Assembly: GCA_963735175.1 (NCBI GenBank)
Contig: CAVTJX010000019.1
Span: 62,001 to 126,000, forward strand
DNA from: CAVTJX01 sp963735175
GTDB lineage: Bacteria; Electryoneota; RPQS01
Direction of reading: 5' to 3'
Length of the DNA: 64,000 nucleotides
The number at the start of each line of letters is the position of its first letter. Position 1 is the stretch's first letter. A model generated the notes under the pieces. It saw only the letters and a list, made by a program, of their open reading frames with translations. It did not search any database and was not told the origin of the DNA. Positions 18,073 through 29,000 of this stretch are shown in pieces. The position numbers and the translations under genes are program-made.

Positions 18073-18100
18073 ACGATGAACGAGGAACGATGAACGATGA
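18073..18100. repeat. Seven-base tandem array (ACGATGA)x4
   Basis: Four head-to-tail copies of ACGATGA, the second being ACGAGGA. It is closely related to the array at 17846 and about 210 bases from it. Confidence 0.7.
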
Positions 18101-18220
18101 ATGGCGGATTTCGGCGGTGTCTTGGTCTCGCTCGTGCCGTTGTCCTCCCCTTGGTTAGACCCTTCGTGACGAGGAGGCGGGTTCCGGGCAGGTTGCAGAC
18201 GACCTGCCTCGGCGGAGAAT

Positions 18221-18290
18221 CCCACCCCCCCTAACCCCCCCGTCAACGGGGGGGATATTAAGGGGCTTGCGGATGGGGTGGGGAATGGCG
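18221..18290. repeat. Intergenic element B, left copy
   Basis: C-tract / G-tract hairpin (CCCCCCC GTCAAC GGGGGGG), then GATATTAAGGGGCTTGCGG. The related copy at 22038-22090 has the same C-tract, G-tract and GATATTA followed by AAGGGCTGC. Confidence 0.65.
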
Positions 18291-18422
18291 ATATTAGTAG
18301 AAGCCAGTACGCCGCAGTGATCACGGAGTGTTCGGCGGCGCCTCATCGCCGGAACCGGAACGAAACTTTTTCAACGGCCCGGAGTGTCACGATAAACGTT
18401 GAAGTTGGAAAGCACATAAATA

Positions 18423-19703
18423 ATGAAAAAGTGGTGGTCTGGGGCTGATCATCGTGCTGGTGGTGATCGGCGGTATTTGGTTCTTCCGCCGGGATACCGC
18501 CTCTGAAAAGGAAGCTGGAAAATTCCGGATGGGCGTGGTGGATCGCGGCCCGCTGCAAACCGTGGTGACCGCGACGGGAACCGCCAGCGCGGTGACGACG
18601 GTGCTGGTGGGTTCGCAGGTGTCGGGCGTGCTGCGGGAAATTCTTGTGGATTTTAATTCGCCCGTGAAGAAGGGGCAGGTGATCGCGCGCATCGACCCGA
18701 CGTTCCTGCAAGCGGCGGTGGCCGAAGGCAACGCGGCCCGCGAGAAGGCGCAGGCCAGCATGACGCAAGCGCAGCGTGATCTCACGCGGACGAAAGATCT
18801 GTTTGATAAAAACCTCGCCGCGCAGGCCGACTACGATAACGCGCTGACGGCGGTGGACATGGCCAAGGCGGGCGTGCAGCAGGCGGAAGCCACGCTGCAG
18901 CGGGCGAAAGTCAATCTGCAATACGCGGTGATCACGTCGCCCATCGACGGTGTGGTGATTTCGCGCGCGGTGGACGTGGGCCAGACCGTAGCGGCCAGCT
19001 TGCAGGCTCCCACGCTGTTTACGATTGCCCAGGATCTGCGCGACATGCAAATCGCCACCAATATCGACGAAGCGGACATCGGCGGTTTGAAGGAAGGGAT
19101 GGACGCGTCCTTTACCGTGGACAGCTATCCCGACGAGACTTTCCGTGGCAAGATCACGCAGATCCGCTACGCCGCGCAGCAGGATCAAAGCGTGGTGACG
19201 TATCCCGTGATCATTACGGTGACCAATCCCGATTTGAAACTGCGGCCCGGCATGACGGCTAATGTCACTGTGGTGACGGCGGTGCGGGACGAAGCCATCC
19301 GCGTTCCCGCCACGGCGCTGCGCTTCAAGCCGCCGGAAAATGCGACGGCGGCGCGCGGATCGAATGGCGCGGTGGCCAGTCCGGCCGCCCGGCGCGATAC
19401 GACTTCGACGGCGCGGGCCCGCGCGGCACGCGGCGCGGAAATCGCGGCAGTGACTCCACCGCCACAGCCGGCGCGGTCGTGGAAGAGCAGAAGAAAGCCA
19501 CCGTCTACGTAAAAGACGCGGCGGGTAAACTCGAACCGCGCCGCGTGACCATTGGCCTGAACAATGGCACCTATGTGGAACTGTTGAGTAGCGATTTGGC
19601 GGCGGGAGATCTCGGTGGTGGTGGGGATGGCCGGTTTGTCCACCGCTGCATCAACGCAGAGTAATCGCATGCCCGGCATGGGCGGGGGAATGGGACGCCA
19701 TTG

Positions 19704-19704
<1 letters not shown>
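18423..19704 (+). CDS. MacA/HlyD-type periplasmic adaptor of an ABC efflux system, frameshifted
   Basis: Bridges an inner-membrane MacB pump to an outer-membrane channel. Starts at ATG 18423; removing one G near 18444 gives [17 protein letters not shown], an N-terminal anchor. A lipoyl-like half ([27 protein letters not shown]), a coiled-coil hairpin (~residues 90-160: [20 protein letters not shown] and beyond), the second half-motif [18 protein letters not shown] and the beta-barrel region follow. Two more shifts lie near 19480 (net -1) and 19614 (+1 in a GTG run). The repaired end is GMGRH with TGA 19702-19704, overlapping the next gene ATG by one base. This tight coupling supports an operon. 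Confidence 0.88.
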
Positions 19705-20444
<740 letters not shown>

Positions 20445-20448
<4 letters not shown>

Positions 20449-21669
20449 ATCTTCCCGCTTTAATGCGCGTGTCGCTGCGGGCGCTGACGCGCAATAAGAT
20501 GCGCTCGGCGTTGACGATGCTGGGCATTATCATTGGCGTGGCGGCGGTGATCTCGATGGTGGGCCTCACCACCGGCGCGCGCACCAGCGTGCAGGCGCAG
20601 ATTTCCACGCTGGGCGACAACGTCTTCATGATCTTCTCCGGCAGCCAGAGCCGCTCGGGGTCGCGCATGAGCTTTGGCACACGCGCCAACCTGACGATAG
20701 AAGACGTCGACGCGATTCGCAGCCAGGCGCCGAGCGTGCGGCAGGTGTCGCCGTCGGTGCGCGTGCCCGGTGCGCAACTGGTGTTTGCCGATCAGAACTG
20801 GCCGACGCAGATCTGGGGCGTGGCTCCCGGAGTATCTCGACATCCGCCGCTACGAAGTGGCGGAGGGGCGGATGTTCACCGACACCGACGAGCGCGGCGC
20901 GGCCAAGGTCTGCGTGCTGGGCCAGACCGTGGTCGACAATTTGTTTCAGGGCGGCGATCCCGTCGGCAGCATCGTACGCATCCGCCGGTTGCCGTTTGAA
21001 GTGATCGGCACACTGGCCGCCAAGGGCCAGGCGGCAATGGGACAGGACCAGGACGACGTGGTGCTGATGCCCTATACGACGGCGGCGAAGAAATTTCAGG
21101 GCGGCGAAACACGCGTGTCGATGATCGTCGGCTCGGCCATGAGCGGCGCGGCGCTGGATCAGGCGACGGAAGAAATTTCCAACGTGCTGCGCACGCGGCA
21201 CCGCCTCGGACGCGATGACGACGACGATTTTGTCGTCCGCACGCAGGCCGATATTTCGCGCACCGTCGAAGCCTCATCGCAAACGATGTCGATTCTGCTC
21301 AGCTCGGTGGCGCTGGTCTCGCTGCTCGTGGGCGGCATCGGAATCATGAACATCATGCTGGTGTCGGTGACGGAGCGCACGCGGGAGATCGGGATCCGCA
21401 TGTCGGTGGGCGCGCGGCAGCAGGATATTCTCTGGCAGTTCCTGCTGGAAGCGGTGCTGCTGTCGGCGATTGGCGGGCTGCTGGGAATTGTGCTGGGCGG
21501 CGCGGTGTCGCTGCTGATCAGCAAGTTCGCCGGCTGGCCGACGGAAATCTCGCCCGTGGTGGCGACGCTGGCGCTGGCCTTCGCCAGTCTTGTGGGGATC
21601 TTCTTCGGCTTCTACCCGGCGCGCAAGGCCAGTCTGCTGGATCCGATTGAAGCGCTGCGGTACGAATAG
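20445..21669 (+). CDS. MacB-like ABC transporter permease, frameshifted
   Basis: Inner-membrane component with one N-terminal TM, a large periplasmic domain and three C-terminal TMs (FtsX fold). The start is ATG 20445 (MNLPALMRVSLRALTRNKMR), with TM1 LGIIIGVAAVISMVGL. The periplasmic part spans ~45-280. The C-terminal part has LLVGGIGIMNIMLVSVTERTREIGIR, the family hallmark, then FLLEAVLLSAIGGLLGI and the final FYPARKASLLDPIEALRYE. One extra G near 20830 (GCTCCCGGAGTAT) breaks the frame. About 407 aa after repair. The substrate, for example a peptide, lipid or drug, cannot be told. Confidence 0.9.
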
Positions 21670-21686
21670 CGAACGTGACGTTCGAT

Positions 21687-21735
21687 CCGATGCGCTGGCG
21701 CCAGCGATTGCCGCGCGCGCGGACGCGCAAGCTGG
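21687..21735. repeat. Intergenic element C, copy 3
   Basis: GATGCGCTGGCGCCAGCGATTGCC... followed by CGCGCAAGCTGG. It directly follows the macB-like permease and runs into a tandem duplication of a related unit. Confidence 0.5.
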
Positions 21736-21852
21736 CAGCGTGCGACGCTGCACCCGATGGCGCTGACGCCCGGGATTGCCGCCGCTGCGCGGCTGGCAGC
21801 GTGCGACGCTGCACCCGATGGCGCTGACGCCCGGGATTGCCGCCGCTGCGCG
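21731..21852. repeat. Exact 61-bp tandem duplication
   Basis: The unit starting GCTGGCAGCGTGCGACGCTG occurs at 21731-21791 and again at 21792-21852. It is a derivative of element C, so the element seems to have expanded in place. Confidence 0.85.
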
Positions 21853-21877
21853 GGTCTGGATGTCATTCCCATACCTG

Positions 21878-21999
21878 GGCAACGGGCTCTGTCCCGTTGC
21901 TCTTTCTGGAGATTGCGGCGGGGCAGGGACCGCCGCCAAGTGTGAAATTATTTGTCGCCGACCGATGCCGCGCGGGGTTTTCTTACCCCGCGTGATTTT
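21878..21999. repeat. Intergenic element A, right copy
   Basis: Same three-hairpin order as at 17679-17798: GCAACGGG CTCTGT CCCGTTGC, then GCGGCGG...CCGCCGC, then CGCGGGGT ... ACCCCGCG followed by TGATTTTATT. It likely terminates the efflux operon. Confidence 0.8.
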
Positions 22000-22037
22000 A
22001 TTGTGGCCCGCGGTTTCGCACTACCCGCGGCTCGGCG

Positions 22038-22090
22038 AACCCCCTGGCCCCCCTACTGAAGTAGGGGGGATATTATTTCAAGGGCTGCCT
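22038..22090. repeat. Intergenic element B, right copy
   Basis: CCCCCTGGCCCCCCTACTG, then AAGTAGGGGGGATATTATTTC and AAGGGCTGCC. It corresponds to 18221-18290. Confidence 0.6.
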
Positions 22091-22128
22091 CACGGCGGCC
22101 CTTACTGTGTGCCACAATCACGGTGAAA

Positions 22129-22515
22129 TCAAACATGACCGCCGAGTTTGGCGGCGAGATCCGCGATTTGCAATTGGATCTGTTTCAGCTCGCGCAGATG
22201 CTCGACGTGGTTGCGGTTGATGAGATAGCGCAGCAGGATCACCGCGCCGAAGATGAACCAGAAGCAGGCGAGGACGCCGAACCACAATTTCTTTGTGGGA
22301 TCCGCCACGTAGCCGCCGATCATCAGAAAGGCCGTGCAGAGGATCACGAGGAAGGGCCACATGAAGCGCATCATGCGGTGTTCGCGGGCGAGGGATTGGA
22401 TTTCTTTGTCGAGCATTTTTGCCACCTGTTGATGATAACGGTCGCGCGCCGGGGAGGCCGGCGGCTCCTGGGCCAGCAGAGCCGCGCGCAGCGGGTGCGG
22501 GGATCGGTCAGTCAT
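22129..22515 (-). CDS. Two-TM membrane protein, putative sigma-factor partner
   Basis: 128 aa from ATG 22515, inside the last codons of the sigma gene (ATGACTGA, eight-base overlap), which implies translational coupling. The N-terminal ~50 residues are cytoplasmic and charged (RDRYHQQVAKMLDKEIQSLAREHR). TM segments are at ~52-70 (WPFLVILCTAFLMIGGYVA) and ~78-98 (LWFGVLACFWFIFGAVILL). The C-terminal helix is amphipathic (HLRELKQIQLQIADLAAKL). I do not see the HxxxCxxC zinc motif of classical anti-sigma factors. A role in controlling the sigma factor is inferred from position only. Confidence 0.75.
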   Translation of the reverse strand: MTDRSPHPLRAALLAQEPPASPARDRYHQQVAKMLDKEIQSLAREHRMMRFMWPFLVILCTAFLMIGGYVADPTKKLWFGVLACFWFIFGAVILLRYLINRNHVEHLRELKQIQLQIADLAAKLGGHV

Positions 22516-23047
22516 GGGCGGCCTCCAGCCATTGGCGGAGCAGCCGCTTGGCATAGTGGAGCCGCGATTTCACGGTGCCGACGGGGCTGTCCGTGGCCGC
22601 GGCGATCTCTTCGTAACTCATCGCCTCAATAAAATAAAGGGTCACCACTTCGCGCTGCGGCGGGCTGAGCTGCGCGAGCAGGCGGTGCAATTCTTCGGCG
22701 CGGAAATCATCCGGCGCTTCATAGAGCGGCTGTTCTTCCGCGTAAACCTGCTCGCTGCGAAATTGAACGGCCTGGTGGCGCAACTGAGCGAGCACGGCAT
22801 TGTGAGCGATGCGATAGATCCAGGCGCGGAACGCGGCGGGCTGTCGCAGCCGCCGGATCTGCCGCACGACCTGCAGCCAGACTTCCTGCAAAACGTCATA
22901 CGCGTCCGCTTCCTCCGGCAAAAAACGCCGCAGGTAATAAAGGAGACGGGGTTCAAGGAGTGTCACCAACTCGCGGAAGGCGCGCGCTTCGCCGAGCTGA
23001 CAACCCAGAACCAACTGCTCTTCGTGGATTCGTTCACGGTCATTCAT
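22508..23047 (-). CDS. RNA polymerase sigma factor, ECF (sigma-70) family
   Basis: 179 aa. Region 2 covers ~25-95 (LEPRLLYYLRRFLPEEADAYDVLQEVWLQVV, FRAWIYRIAHNAVLAQLR) and region 4 covers ~120-175 (LAQLSPPQREVVTLYFIEAMSYEEIAAATDSPVGTVKSRLHYA, with the helix-turn-helix). The motif DVLQEVW stands for the usual DxxQExF/W. The start is ATG 23047. It is the first gene of a two-gene - strand unit with the membrane protein at 22129-22515. The target regulon is unknown. Confidence 0.93.
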   Translation of the reverse strand: MNDRERIHEEQLVLGCQLGEARAFRELVTLLEPRLLYYLRRFLPEEADAYDVLQEVWLQVVRQIRRLRQPAAFRAWIYRIAHNAVLAQLRHQAVQFRSEQVYAEEQPLYEAPDDFRAEELHRLLAQLSPPQREVVTLYFIEAMSYEEIAAATDSPVGTVKSRLHYAKRLLRQWLEAAHD

Positions 23048-23623
23048 GTGTTACTGTCAAGATGCGCAAACCGGGCGAATTGTTCAATACTCACGAGGCC
23101 AATGTCGGATTTCCTGGAGATGGTGACGCACGCCAAATTAAGCGCAACCGGGATAAATAATTAGCCCAATATTTTGGATGGGTCAAGGCCGCAAACCGAA
23201 ACGGGAAAACCGGAGTATAATGGGTAGCACAAACCGTGGATCGAGAGCGGTTGACGGCGTGATCGTCAAAACTGTCGTGTGAAATTTGCCTGTAAACAGC
23301 TTCCCCGGGGCAAGCGCTTGATGGGGAGAACGGCCATGGTGGAGCACGATAATTGGATCAGAGGCAAGGGAGTCAAAATCGGCTTTCCTCTCGTGGAGCG
23401 ACATTTGCTCCCTTTGTGGTTCAGCTGGACTTTATGACAATGTTGGTCAGAATTTTACTCCCTGTGTTATATGTAAATGCACAGTATACATAAGGATAGG
23501 GTCAGCTTCACGAAATAGGCAAGTTTAGGCCCCACAGGGTGTTGGCTATATCAAGGCTATTATAACCCGACCTTTTTCGTCTATAAACGGGTCATTTTTT
23601 TCCAAAGAGAGATAATTTTTGAC
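23048..23623. other. Intergenic region upstream of the sigma gene
   Basis: No gene supported. Short frames (for example 23183-23404 on the - strand) have no family resemblance. The composition becomes AT-rich toward 23560-23660. Confidence 0.4.
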
Positions 23624-23652
23624 TTGACAATGAGATGGGAGTGTCATATTTT
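23624..23652 (+). promoter_or_regulatory. Sigma-70-type promoter
   Basis: TTGACA at 23624-23629, a spacer of exactly 17, TATTTT at 23647-23652. It would give a leader of ~235 bases before the ATG at 23893, whose ribosome-binding site is GGGAGGAGA. Confidence 0.7.
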
Positions 23653-23892
23653 ATGGATCATGGGTGAGTAGTGCTTGCATCATGGATCTGCTTACCTTGG
23701 TCTACTCCCACGAACATGGTCTGATTCAGGAATTCGGCCGGAGCGGTCGGTGGCCTGGCACATGGCTCGTGCCCCTTGCGTCCGCCCTCCCCTCCCCGCC
23801 GTTTCGCCTGCTTGCACTTTCCATCAGCTTGACTGGCACACACAACGGTACCCATAATCCATGATGGCCGACCTCAAACCGGGAGGAGACTC

Positions 23893-25807
23893 ATGTTCTC
23901 AAGAGTAAGTTTTCGTACAATCGCGGCGGTTGTTCTGGTCGCTACCCTGATGGCCGTACCCGCGATGGCACAGCAGTGGACTCAGCTCCGCTACTTCAAG
24001 ACCACGGATTTTGGCGCGTCCTGGTCCACGATTACCCAGGCGGGTGATATGTCCACGGCGTATCAGACACGGTTGGCGCTGTGGGATTTTGACGCGGTCA
24101 CGATGGCCAACGATGAGCTGTGCTATGCCGTTTACCTGCCGGGCTCGACGCCGGGCGTTTACGCCATGGCGGGTCCGAATTTTACGCCGGTGGTGGCGAT
24201 TCCCGAAGGCACGTATCACATGGGGATCGTAGCGAACGGCGGCTGGTCGACGATTGGCCGCACGCCCAACGGTGATCTGTTCATCGTCTGCTGGGCCGGG
24301 GCGGCGGCGGATAGCGCCAACACGCTGATCGGTGTCAAGTCCACGAATAATGGAACCTCCTGGGGTACGCCGTTTGTCGTGGCGACGTCGGCGCAACTTC
24401 CGGTCGGCAGCCTGTACGTGCAGATGTCGCAGATGAACAGCGCGGACTGGGTGTTCTGCGTGTTCCAGGACGAGAACTTTGAGCAGTTCGCACTGCGCTT
24501 CCCCACCGCGGGCGGCGCGGGCACGATTACCGACCTGGCGGTCGCTTCGGGTTCGGAAGTCAGCTATTACATCGGCTCGGTGCAGCCGATCGCCTATGAC
24601 AACGCGAACAACGCGCTCTACATCTGTTTCCGTAATACGGATGTGACGGGCGTGGCGGTCTACTATTCGGACGATCAGGGCGCGACCTGGACGGATCAGT
24701 CGGTCTCCGGCGCGCAGCGGTATCCGAGCCTGGCGTTGAATGCGGCGACACAGGTGCCGTACGTGTTCTCCAATTACGGCGTCCCGGCGGATTCGGGCGT
24801 GCAGCACTATTCGTGGTACGCCAAGGATGAAGGCTACGGCGCCGGGCTGTGGAGCGATCCGATCAATTTCGCAAGCGTCACCTACCAGGGCAGCAGTTCG
24901 AGTCTGCTCTATGTCAACCAGGGTTACTGGTGGGATGCCAACCACGGCGTGAGCACGCATAACTACTGGGCTCCGGCGACGCCGAACGGCCTCTACACGA
25001 ATTATACGACGGACGGCGGCACGAACTGGACCACCGTCGACCTGCGCTACCTCGATGTGGACGCGCAGCTTTCGGGCGCGAACAACTGGGGTCTGACGGG
25101 CGCCGGGAACGGCGTCGCTTATGCGTGGTCCTCGGGCCGGATTGCCCCGCCGGACATTGCCGGGCCGACTTTCGCGGACGTGACACTGGTGACGCCGACG
25201 ACGGATCCGGGACCGTGGACGCTGACGGCGATGGTGACGGACGAAGGCAACGACACGTCGGACATTCATCTGACGTGGTTCACTCCCGCCGATTCGGACA
25301 CGGTCATCAGCCCGAGCGCGAAGTTCGTGATCACGGACCCGAACACGAATTCGGGCACGGCGATGTTCCATCTTCCGGCGAACCGGCCCCACGGCGGGAC
25401 GGCCTACGCCACGGGCGACACGGTCTGGTTCTATCTCTGGTCGCGCGACCTGTCGGGAAACAACGGTCGCGGGTCGGACATGGCCCTGGTGGTCGGCGGC
25501 GACTTCCTGGGCGTGAACGAGCCGACGCCGGTGGCTGGTGAACACGTTTGCGCTGAAGGGCGCGTATCCGAATCCGTTCAACCCCACGACGCAGATCGTC
25601 TTCGACCTGCCGGGCGCGGCGGCGGTAACGCTGAAGGTCTACAACACGACGGGCCAGCAGGTGGCCGTGTTGGCGGACCGGGAAGCGTTCACGCAGGGCC
25701 GGCAGCGGGTGACGTTTGACGGGGCGAACCTGCCCACCGGCATGTACTTCTACCGGTTGACGGCAGGTCCGTACTCGGCGACGGCGAAGATGCTGTTGTT
25801 GAAGTAA
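23893..25807 (+). CDS. Secreted Asp-box (BNR-like) propeller protein with sorting domain, frameshifted
   Basis: Signal peptide MFSRVSFRTIAAVVLVATLMAVPAMA, then four clear Asp-box motifs (S/T-x-D/N-x-G-x-x-W): TTDFGASW (~44), STNNGTSW (~151), SDDQGATW (~260) and TTDGGTNW (~380). These mark a sialidase-type beta-propeller, but no catalytic sialidase residues were identified. A C-terminal sorting domain (AYPNPFNPTTQIVFDLP ... KMLLLK) follows one inserted G near 25536 (GTGGCTGGTGAAC). About 637 aa. The start is ATG 23893 with a strong ribosome-binding site. It has its own promoter and terminator ahead of the TonB-receptor operon. Confidence 0.85.
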
Positions 25808-25824
25808 GTCATCTACGACAAAGA

Positions 25825-25859
25825 TGCCCCGGGGCGGCGCTGGCCGCCTCGGGGCATTC
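25825..25859 (+). terminator. Hairpin terminator
   Basis: A 14-bp stem TGCCCCGGGGCGGC / GCCGCCTCGGGGCA with one G-T pair, loop GCTG, followed by TTCTCAT. The T-run is short, so partial read-through into the next operon is possible. Confidence 0.7.
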
Positions 25860-25946
25860 TCATATCCGTTCCCCCATCACTGATTAGTTGCACGTGTGAG
25901 TTTTTTTTGGATTAGCGGGCCCCATTACGGGGCCTGGAGGTGCACC

Positions 25947-28900
25947 GTGAAATGGCGATTGTGGCCACTGTTTGTGGTGCTAACCGTGATCGGGTCGCTC
26001 TCCGTCGCTTGGGCGCAGACTACGGGCAAGATTTCCGGAACGGTGGTGGACGCAGCCACCAATGAAGCCGATTCCGGGTGTGAACGTAGCGGTCGTGGGC
26101 ACCAGCACGGGAGCGAGTTCCAACGTCAACGGCGAATTCTTTATTCTGAATCTTGCGGTGGGCACGTACGATCTGCGCGTGACCTCCGTCGGCTACGAGA
26201 CGCAGAACATCCGCGGCGTGGAAGTGCTGGCGGACCGCACGTACGAATTGCCGATCAAGCTCAGCGAGACGGTGCTGCAGGGCCAGGAAGTCACGGTGGT
26301 CGCCGAACGCGACGTCGTGAAGCGCGACGTCTCGGCGACGATCCGCTCCGTCACCTCCAACGAGATCACGGCGCTGCCGGTGACCACCTACCGCGAGGCG
26401 CTGGCGCGCACGGCGGGCGTCGTCGGTCACGGGACAGAACATCCACTTCCGCGGCGGGCGCAACGACGAAGTGCTCTATCTTGTGGACGGGATGCAGGTC
26501 AAGGATCCGCAGTTCCAGACGCGCAGCCTCGATGTGGCGCAAGGCTCGATCAGCGAAATGCAGGTGCTGACGGCGGGTTTCGACGCCGAATACGGCGAAG
26601 CGCAGTCGGCGGTGGTGAACCTCGTGATCAAGGAAGGCGATCCGGTCTATCACGGGCGGATCGAGCAGCAGTCCGACTTCAAGAGCCTTGAGGGCGGCAA
26701 TCACTACCAGGATTACGATTACACGGAAGGCAGTCTGTCGGGACCGGAACCGGTCACGATGAAGCTGCTGCCGAAGCTGGGCGTGCGGATTCCCGGCACG
26801 ATGTCGTTTTTCGGCTCGGGCACGGCCTGGGGCCGCAACGCGACCGGGACCGGCGTGTGGGTGAACACCGACCGCTGGTACCGACACCAGGTCACCGACC
26901 TGTTCGGGCATGGACGTGCGCAAGAATTTTTCGACGACCACGTCGAACCTGAAGCTGACGTACACGCCGCAGCCGCAATACAAGCTCAGTTTGGGCTGGA
27001 ACCAGTCGCAGAACTGGAACGACCCCTACAGCTTCCGGCTGTCGCAGCGGTTCCCGTATGATTTCACGGACCAGCAGATTTCCGACGGCGTGCACGCGCT
27101 GTCGGCGATTCAGGGGCTGGCCGTCGAATGCGACGGACTATCCCAACCTGTTCGGCTAGGACGACGATCACGACGGGCGCCAGGACGAGGAAGCGCTGAA
27201 CTGGGCGGACGACGACGGCGACGGTCAGATCGACGAGGATTTGCAGTTCTACTCGTTCAACGCCAATAATTCGGTGCGCACGGACGTGACGCGCGACCAG
27301 CAGTTCCTGGTGTCATTCAACCACAACGTCGAGCCCGCGCACGTATTACACGATGCGGCTCAGCGTATACGACGCGAAACGGTTGTTGGCAGGCGGGAAC
27401 AAGGACGCTTCGCAATACGGCGCGGCGTCGGAGCCGTTCACGGATTTGCCCAACTCGCTGGGCGTCTTCAACGGGCGTTACGACATCGGCGAACCGTTCA
27501 CGGACACGGACGGCGACGGGATGTACGATTACAACAATCCCGACCAACCAGTATCCGAACGTGAACGGTTTTGCGATCGCGGGCGACGGCCTCTCGGGCA
27601 CGACGCAGCAGCTCGTGCCGCACTGGGCGGATTACGAGACGCAGATCTACACGGTGAAGGGCGATCTCACCAGCCAGGTGACGCAGCGTCATCTGCTGAA
27701 GGGCGGACTCGAGTACAATTATTACAACACCGCCAGCGCGAGTCGTCCCTATCCCGCCATCTCCAACGGCGGCACGGGCATCTACACCGACGTCTACCGC
27801 TACTACCCGTCGTCGGCGGCGGCGTATCTGCAGGATAAGATGGAGTACCGGGACATCATCATCAACGCCGGGCTGCGGCTGGACTACTGGCGCATCGGCG
27901 GCAATGAGGTCCGGCATCCCAAGGCGCGCGATCCGGGAGCGACGAACTACGTGGATTATGAGCCGCCTTCGGAGAACGGCGACCTGTATCTTTCGCCGCG
28001 CCTCGGCATCGCCTACAGCGTGACGGAGAACGACGTTTTCCACTTCAACTACGGCTACTTCTACCAGCGCGGGCAGCAGGATTACTACTTCACGGCGGTG
28101 AACCAGTTGCAGACGGGCGGGACGCCGATCATCGGCAACCCGGCGCTGGATCCGCAGCGGACGATCGCCTACGAGCTGGGCGTGCGCCATCAGTTCGCGT
28201 ATGACTTCCTGCTGGACGTCGCCACGTACTACAAGGACATCCAGAACTGGATCAACACGGCCTCGCAGAACCAGCTCTATTACGAACTCTACGGACGCTC
28301 GCCGGTGGGTTCCAACGCGGCGATTTACTACAACGCCGATTTCGCGTCGGTGCGCGGCATGGAGTTCAATTTGACGAAGAGCTACGGCGCGCGGTTCTCG
28401 GGACGGGCGACGTATACGCTGGCCTGGGCGACGGGCAAGAACAGCTATGACATCGGCTCGGACGTGACGCGGCAGAATTACATCGATCCCGAAGCGGGAA
28501 GTGCCGCTGGCGTGGGACCGCCGTCATCAGTTCGTGTTGAACCTGGGCTACCAGACGCCGCTGAAGGGTCAACCGTTGTCGGTCGAATGGCTGGCCACGG
28601 GCTGGTCGCTGAACGTACTGAGTCAGGCGCTCTCGGGTCTGCCGTACACGCCGACCTACGAGAACGGAACGGATATCACGGGGCAGGAGTTTGCGCGGCG
28701 CAGCCCGTGGAGCTACACGACGGATCTGAACGTCTCGCGGGCCTTCAAAGCGGGCGGGAGCTTAACGCTGCGCGCGCTGGCCGAGGTGCGCAATGTCTTT
28801 AACGCGCATAACGTTTTGGGCTGGGACATCGCGCCGAATACGCTCGATACATACCTCGGCGGCAAGCCGGGCTATGTGAACGACAACGCGTCGCCGAATT

Positions 28901-28986
28901 ATGGGCTGAACCCGAAGAGCGGCCCCAACCCCGCGGCCTGGGATGCTCCCCGGCTGATTCGCGCGGGTCTGGCCCTGGAATTCTGA
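25947..28986 (+). CDS. TonB-dependent outer-membrane receptor, multiply frameshifted
   Basis: GTG 25947, with GGAGG six bases upstream and signal peptide KWRLWPLFVVLTVIGSLSVAWA. A carboxypeptidase-regulatory-like domain (GKISGTVVDAATNEAIPGVNV ... TSVGYETQ) is followed by the plug (VTTYREALARTAGVVG, FRGGRNDEVLYLVDGMQV, FDAEYGEAQSAVVNLV) and a ~750-residue barrel ending in Phe (LALEF). Seven one-base insertions (near 26069, 26428, 26907, 27116, 27331, 27547, 28500), each adding +1, and an in-frame TAG at 27157-27159 interrupt it. An Asp-rich loop (DDDHDG ... DDDGDGQIDED) lies in the barrel near residue 410 and resembles repeats in the next gene. About 1,010 aa after repair. The ligand is unknown; it may serve export rather than uptake in this context. 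Confidence 0.85.
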
Positions 28987-29000
28987 AAAACGAGGAATTC

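Noticed and set aside
23183..23404. Possible 73-aa - strand gene upstream of the sigma factor
   Set aside because: No domain, no ribosome-binding site; looks like chance.
23893..25807. Active sialidase
   Set aside because: Asp-boxes are present, but I could not identify the arginine triad or catalytic Tyr/Glu, so only a propeller fold is claimed.
25947..28986. Programmed +1 frameshifting in the TonB receptor
   Set aside because: Seven shifts in one gene with no common slippery codon or stimulatory structure, and the same defect in unrelated core genes; sequence error is simpler.
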